DNA of 64,000 nucleotides from Porticoccus sp964395715 (GTDB lineage: Bacteria; Pseudomonadota; Gammaproteobacteria; Pseudomonadales; Porticoccaceae). The stretch is taken from assembly GCA_964395715.1 (NCBI GenBank), contig CAYNAU010000003.1:248001-312000 (forward strand), read 5' to 3'. Positions 60,095-64,000 of the stretch are shown in pieces. Under the pieces are notes generated by a model. The model was not told the DNA's origin. It saw only the letters and a program-made list of their open reading frames with translations, and did no database searches. Numbering within the stretch: the stretch's first letter is position 1; each line of letters starts with the position of its first letter. A program made the translations under genes and the position numbers.

Positions 60095-60862
60095 TTAAAA
60101 GTTATCTTTCCACTGGCGTATGACCCGAAACACTTCGTCTGCGCCTTGAATTGTGTGTCCTTCATGGGCTTCTGCTGCCAGGTGGACGGCTGCCTCGTGA
60201 GGCCTCAAAAACGGGTTTGTCGCCATCTCCTCGGCCAGCGTTGAGGGTACGGTTGCTATGCCAGAGCGGCGCAAATCCGCTACCTCTTTTACTCTTTTTG
60301 CCAGAACCGTATTTTCCGGCTCAACCGCTTGTGCAAAACGCAGGTTTGCCTGGGTGTATTCATGAGCACAGAAAATGCGGGTCGATGGGGGCAGCGCAAG
60401 CAATTTTTGCAGGGACTGCCACATCTGTTTTGGGCTTCCCTCGAATAATCTGCCACAGCCCCCTGCAAACAGTGTATCACCACAGAAAATCAGTGGTTCT
60501 TCCGAAGAAAAATAAGCAATGTGGTCCAGGGTATGGCCGGGAACGGCGATCACCTCAAATACGGTGTCCTCAATGGTCAGGTGGTCATGGTCGGAGACAG
60601 GGTGTGTCACTACCTCGATACTGCTCGGGCCGTAGATTGGAACCGGGTGATTCTGCAGTAACTCCCTGATACCACCGATATGGTCCGGGTGGTGGTGGGT
60701 TACCAGAATCCCGCTCAGGCTCAATTGGTGTTCTTTAAGCGCGGCTTCGACCGGTACGGCATCGCCCGGGTCCACCACCCAGGTAAGGCTGCTGCCAGAC
60801 TGGTGAAACAGCCAGAAATAGTTGTCGCTAAATGCGGAAATCCGCTCAATGATTAATGACAT
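60095..60862 (-). CDS. gloB: hydroxyacylglutathione hydrolase (glyoxalase II)
   Basis: Second enzyme of methylglyoxal detoxification: hydrolyses S-D-lactoylglutathione to D-lactate and glutathione. The 255-residue metallo-beta-lactamase-fold protein has the binuclear metal motif THHHPDHIGG (His56, His58, Asp60, His61), then VIAVPGHTLDHIAYF, IFCGDTLFAGGCGRLFEG and FCAHEYTQANLRFA, all as in the family. It ends with the EVFRVIRQWKDNF typical C-terminus. Divergent from the yafS-like gene across 78 bases. Confidence 0.96.
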   Translation of the reverse strand: MSLIIERISAFSDNYFWLFHQSGSSLTWVVDPGDAVPVEAALKEHQLSLSGILVTHHHPDHIGGIRELLQNHPVPIYGPSSIEVVTHPVSDHDHLTIEDTVFEVIAVPGHTLDHIAYFSSEEPLIFCGDTLFAGGCGRLFEGSPKQMWQSLQKLLALPPSTRIFCAHEYTQANLRFAQAVEPENTVLAKRVKEVADLRRSGIATVPSTLAEEMATNPFLRPHEAAVHLAAEAHEGHTIQGADEVFRVIRQWKDNF

Positions 60863-60940
60863 GGATTGATCCGGTAGTTTTCAATGGGCATATTACCCAT
60901 AATAAACAACAGGGTCTAAAAGGTTAATCCGGGTAATTTA

Positions 60941-61768
60941 ATGCGGTTACAGGAGTGGTTCAAAGGGGCAGTTGATTATCTGGATCTTCGCCATGCCGTG
61001 TTGCCGCTTGCGGACTCGCAACAGGCACTGGACAGCTGGTTTCATACCCGTCACGGTGAGCTGTTGCTGCAGAGAGAGCAGCAGGCGCTGGATCAATTAA
61101 TGCCCACCACCGAGGCCCACCGGATGCTCTACCTCGGTGCGGGTGCCTGTCGTCTGTTGTCTGATGATTATCACCACTTACACAGCTTCTGTATCAGCGC
61201 CTCACCCTACGGTACCGGCACTGCCGGCGCCATCGCTGATTTTGATGCGTTGCCGCTGCCTTCCGAGACCATTGATACTGTCCTTCTGCACCATGCACTG
61301 GAATTCTCACAATATCCCCACGAGGTGTTGAGTGAGGTTGCCAGGGTACTGACACCAGGTGGGCAGGTGATGGTCGTTGTGCTGAATCCGATCAGCCTGT
61401 TCGGGATGGCAAAATGGCCGGCAAGACTCTTTTCAAACCAATTGGGCTGGCGCCACCACGGCCTGCGTTACCGGCGGTTACTTGACTGGCTCAGGCTACT
61501 CAATTTACAGCCGGAAAAAGCCGTTTCAGGGTGTTTCAGCTGGCCACTGCTGTGTGGTGACAGCTGTCAGGAACCCGGCCCCTTGGAACGGGCAGGGCAG
61601 CGGCTACGGTTGCCCTGGGGTGCGTTTTATATTGTACGTGCGAGGAAATATACCGCGAGGCTGACACCGACAGGCTCTCGATTGTGGCGTTCAATCAGTG
61701 CGCCGCTGGTACCGGGTATTGACAAACCCGCCATGAGAAAGTCCCCACATCGGGAGAAAGTTGATTGA
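60941..61768 (+). CDS. yafS: class I SAM-dependent methyltransferase, YafS-like
   Basis: A 275-residue methyltransferase of unknown substrate. The fold is recognisable from MLYLGAGACRLLS (degenerate SAM motif I), DFDALPLPSETIDTVLLHHALEFSQYPHEVL (acidic motif and post-motif typical of the family) and REVARVLTPGGQVMVVVLNP-like sequence. The order gloB-yafS-rnhA-dnaQ is the same as in E. coli, where the gene is called yafS. The C-terminal 30 residues are basic and variable. Stop overlaps the rnhA TTG start. Confidence 0.8.
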   Translation: MRLQEWFKGAVDYLDLRHAVLPLADSQQALDSWFHTRHGELLLQREQQALDQLMPTTEAHRMLYLGAGACRLLSDDYHHLHSFCISASPYGTGTAGAIADFDALPLPSETIDTVLLHHALEFSQYPHEVLSEVARVLTPGGQVMVVVLNPISLFGMAKWPARLFSNQLGWRHHGLRYRRLLDWLRLLNLQPEKAVSGCFSWPLLCGDSCQEPGPLERAGQRLRLPWGAFYIVRARKYTARLTPTGSRLWRSISAPLVPGIDKPAMRKSPHREKVD

Positions 61769-62208
61769 AAGACGTCGAAATTTTTACGGATGGTGCCTGC
61801 CGGGGAAATCCCGGCCCTGGAGGATGGGGCGCGCTCCTTCGCTACGGGGGCCATGAAAAGGAGCTCTTCGGTGGCGAGGCCATGACTACCAACAACCGTA
61901 TGGAGCTGACAGCCGCCATCGAATCATTGGCGGCGCTGACTCAGCCCTGTAAAGTGAATCTGACCACCGACTCGGAGTATGTGCGGCAGGGCATAACCAG
62001 TTGGCTGGAGAACTGGAAAAAACGTGGCTGGAAAACTGCGGCCAAGAAACCGGTGAAAAATGTCGACCTGTGGCAGAAACTTGACGAGCAGGTGGCGAGA
62101 CACGAAGTACAATGGCACTGGGTCAAGGGGCACAGTGGCCACCGTGAAAACGAACTGGCCGATCAACTGGCCAACCGGGGAATCGATGAACTCCCCGTCA
62201 ATGAATAA
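61765..62208 (+). CDS. rnhA: ribonuclease HI
   Basis: Degrades the RNA strand of RNA-DNA hybrids such as Okazaki primers and R-loops. The 147-residue enzyme has all four catalytic acids: Asp9 (IFTDGACRGNPGPGG), Glu47 (NNRMELTA), Asp69 (TTDSEYV) and Asp133 (ENELADQLAN), with WVKGHSGHRENE. The start is TTG at 61765, overlapping the yafS stop, with GGGAGAAAG just upstream. No better ATG exists before the first beta strand. Confidence 0.95.
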   Translation: MKDVEIFTDGACRGNPGPGGWGALLRYGGHEKELFGGEAMTTNNRMELTAAIESLAALTQPCKVNLTTDSEYVRQGITSWLENWKKRGWKTAAKKPVKNVDLWQKLDEQVARHEVQWHWVKGHSGHRENELADQLANRGIDELPVNE

Positions 62209-62235
62209 CAGTTAACAGCACCATTAGGGAACCAT

Positions 62236-62943
62236 ATGCGCCAGGTTGTTCTGGATACTGAAACTACTGGTCTGGAAACCACACAGGATCATCGCATTAT
62301 CGAGATCGGCTGTGTCGAAGTGATCAATCGCCGCCTCACTGGCCGTCACTATCATCAGTACATCAATCCCCAGCGGGAAGTTGACGATGGTGCGCTGGAA
62401 GTGCACGGCATCAGCAATGAGTTTCTTGCCGATAAACCCCTGTTTGAGGCTGTCGCCGATGACTTTCTGGCCTTTATCGAGGGCGCAGAACTGGTGATTC
62501 ATAACGCCCCGTTTGATGTGGGTTTTATCGATCACGAATTCGCCAAGCTGAAAGGCTATGGCAAAACCGTGGATTACTGTTCCGTTATTGATACCCTGGT
62601 GATGGCCCGACAACGGCATCCCGGCCAGAAAAACAATCTGGACGCTCTCTGTAAACGCTACGATGTGGACAACTCACAGCGGGACCTGCACGGCGCGTTG
62701 TTGGATGCCGAGATTCTCGCCGACGTCTATCTGATGATGACCGGTGGTCAAGTGGATCTCGGGTTTGGAGGTCACGGTGCCCGTGGCGGTGTGTCAGGGG
62801 GCGAAGCGATTAAACGTCTGCCAACTGACAGGAAGCCACTCAAGGTGATCAAAGCGTCTGATGAAGAAATCGAAGCCCATAACGCGCAACTGGCCCGCAT
62901 TGAGCAGGCCAGTGGTACGTGTCTTTGGTTGTCTCAGGATTAG
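62236..62943 (+). CDS. dnaQ: DNA polymerase III epsilon subunit (proofreading)
   Basis: The 3'-5' exonuclease of the replicative polymerase. The 235-residue protein has the three Exo motifs: LDTETTGLE (Asp7, Glu9), HNAPFDVGF (Asp93) and LHGALLDAEILADVYL (His151, Asp156). The C-terminal part with Gly-rich linker (GFGGHGARGGVSGGEAIKRL) and a short tail ending CLWLSQD is the flexible segment that binds the polymerase subunit. Placed 27 bases after rnhA in the same direction; in E. coli the two are divergent and share a promoter region, so the arrangement here differs. Confidence 0.95.
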   Translation: MRQVVLDTETTGLETTQDHRIIEIGCVEVINRRLTGRHYHQYINPQREVDDGALEVHGISNEFLADKPLFEAVADDFLAFIEGAELVIHNAPFDVGFIDHEFAKLKGYGKTVDYCSVIDTLVMARQRHPGQKNNLDALCKRYDVDNSQRDLHGALLDAEILADVYLMMTGGQVDLGFGGHGARGGVSGGEAIKRLPTDRKPLKVIKASDEEIEAHNAQLARIEQASGTCLWLSQD

Positions 62944-62947
62944 CGAC

Positions 62948-64000
62948 TTAAAGAATAAAAACGACGCTGATAATACCCACACCGGAAAGTACGATGGTGT
63001 AAGGCAGTGCCATAATCACCATGCGTCCGTAAGACAGACGAATCAGTGGGGCCAGAGCCGACGTTAACAGGAACAGGAATGCCGCCTGGCCATTCGGAGT
63101 GGCAACGCTGGGCAGGTTTGTACCTGTATTGATAGCAACAGCCAGCAGATCAAAGTGTTCACGGCTGATCTTTCCTGCCTCGAATACAGCCTTCACTTCA
63201 TTGATATACACCGTAGCCACAAACACGTTATCACTGATCATGGACAGCACACCATTGGCGATAAAGAACATCACGGGCTGAATGTTCTGGTCCATGGCGA
63301 GCACCGCATTGATAATCGGTGAGAACAGATGCTGTTCATGAATCACAGCGACGACGGCAAAAAATACCACCAGCAGCGCGGTGAAGGGCAGTGCCTCTTC
63401 AAACGCGTGGCCAATCTGGTGCTCTTCCGTAACACCGTTGAAGGCGGTCAGTAAAACGATAACGGTCAGGCCTATCAGTCCCACGGCTGCCAGGTGCAAC
63501 GCCAGACCAACCACCAGAAAAATGGCCACCAGCGCTTGCACGATGAGTGTCGCGCGGTGCCTGTTGGTCAGTTTCTTGGATTCCTGAACATTGAACTCTT
63601 CGAGAACGGTGCGGACATTTTCTGGAATAACCGCGCCATAACCGAAAATAGCGGTTTTCTCCAATAGCAAACAGGTCAGTAATCCGCAGACCAGAACCGG
63701 CATGGTGACCGGTGCCATCACGAGGAAGAAGTGGACAAAGCTCCAGCCGGCCTTTTCGGCAATCAGCAGGTTTTGGGGTTCACCTACCAGGGTGCAGACA
63801 CCGCCCAGTGCCGTCCCCACCACGCCGTGCATGATCAGGCTGCGCAGGAATGAGCGAAAGCCCTCCAGGTCCTCGCGGTGATACTCCATCACGGACACAT
63901 CACTGGAGTGATCGTGGTCATGGTGGACTTCCTTACCGGAAGCAACCTTGTGGTAAACGGAATAGAAACCGACCGCGACACTGATCAACACCGCGGTCAC
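62948..64000 (-). CDS. nhaB: Na+/H+ antiporter NhaB, 5' truncated by window edge
   Basis: The C-terminal 350 residues of an NhaB-type Na+/H+ antiporter, which exports sodium using the proton gradient. The family is about 500 residues, so some 150 residues lie beyond the window; the reading frame runs to the last base. Recognisable stretches are MHGVVGTALGGVCTLVGEPQNLLIA, DNVFVATVYINEV and VAINTGTNLPSVATPNGQAAFLFLLTSALAPLIRLSYGRMV, the last with the conserved polar residues of the ion pathway. A short His/Asp-rich loop (HHDHDHSSD) is present. It fits with the Na+-NQR as part of a sodium cycle. It is convergent with dnaQ, 4 bases apart. Confidence 0.95.
   Translation of the reverse strand: MTAVLISVAVGFYSVYHKVASGKEVHHDHDHSSDVSVMEYHREDLEGFRSFLRSLIMHGVVGTALGGVCTLVGEPQNLLIAEKAGWSFVHFFLVMAPVTMPVLVCGLLTCLLLEKTAIFGYGAVIPENVRTVLEEFNVQESKKLTNRHRATLIVQALVAIFLVVGLALHLAAVGLIGLTVIVLLTAFNGVTEEHQIGHAFEEALPFTALLVVFFAVVAVIHEQHLFSPIINAVLAMDQNIQPVMFFIANGVLSMISDNVFVATVYINEVKAVFEAGKISREHFDLLAVAINTGTNLPSVATPNGQAAFLFLLTSALAPLIRLSYGRMVIMALPYTIVLSGVGIISVVFIL

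Noticed and set aside
1..64000. Search for tRNA, rRNA, CRISPR arrays, insertion sequences, integrase or phage genes
   Set aside because: By eye no cloverleaf-like segment, regular repeat-spacer array, transposase or phage-like frame was found; the intervals are too short for most of these.

Overview
The window comes from the chromosome of a gammaproteobacterium, most likely a marine relative of Pseudomonas such as a Cellvibrionales-type organism. Four things point this way. The core gene order closely follows the one I recall from Pseudomonas (nadK-rhomboid-yeaC-DUF2797-pepN; moxR/Bat cluster-gdhB-rmf-rlmL; topA-DUF6586-lexA; nagZ-MTIP-csiV/mfd-gap-nqr). There is a complete Na+-translocating NADH:quinone reductase operon and an NhaB Na+/H+ antiporter. 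Start codons and Shine-Dalgarno sites are of ordinary gammaproteobacterial type. Gene density is high. I found no rRNA, tRNA, CRISPR array, insertion sequence, prophage or integrase.

Layout. 1-1965: the end of an inositol-lipid-type cluster (CDP-alcohol phosphatidyltransferase, GtrA, myo-inositol-1-phosphate synthase). 2172-8005: nadK, a rhomboid protease, yeaC, a DUF2797 protein and pepN, closed by a clear terminator. 8031-16111 (minus): an orphan ParA, then a six-gene moxR-DUF58-DUF4381-batA-batB/C-batD operon with overlapping reading frames. 16294-24170: the large NAD-glutamate dehydrogenase, ribosome modulation factor, the double rRNA methyltransferase RlmKL and a small glutaredoxin-like protein. 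24256-31189: the most accessory-looking stretch, with a SulP transporter convergent with a very unusual Amt-PAS-GGDEF-EAL fusion, then a CigR-like periplasmic protein, a DmeF-type cation efflux protein and a single-haem DUF3365 protein. 31269-34595 (minus): tatD, slt and a universal stress protein.

34650-40627: topA with small conserved unknowns, lexA with two SOS boxes, a LOG-family protein and DUF6763. 40957-49334: nagZ, an MscS-type channel, methylthioinosine phosphorylase, a DUF4124 protein, csiV-mfd on the minus strand and a lipoprotein. 49512-58398: an N-terminally extended GAPDH, then nqrABCDEF-apbE-nqrM, which holds the enzyme and both known maturation factors. 58405-62943: mltD, gloB, a yafS-like methyltransferase, rnhA and dnaQ, in the order known from Escherichia coli. 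The window ends inside nhaB.

Functional themes are sodium bioenergetics (Nqr plus NhaB), cell-wall turnover (Slt, MltD, NagZ), genome maintenance (TopA, LexA, Mfd, RNase HI, DnaQ, TatD) and envelope assembly (Bat cluster). The best candidate for something little described is the 1016-residue protein at 25907-28957. It joins a complete-looking ammonium channel to both c-di-GMP synthesis and breakdown domains. A second item worth checking is the inositol lipid gene set at the left edge.
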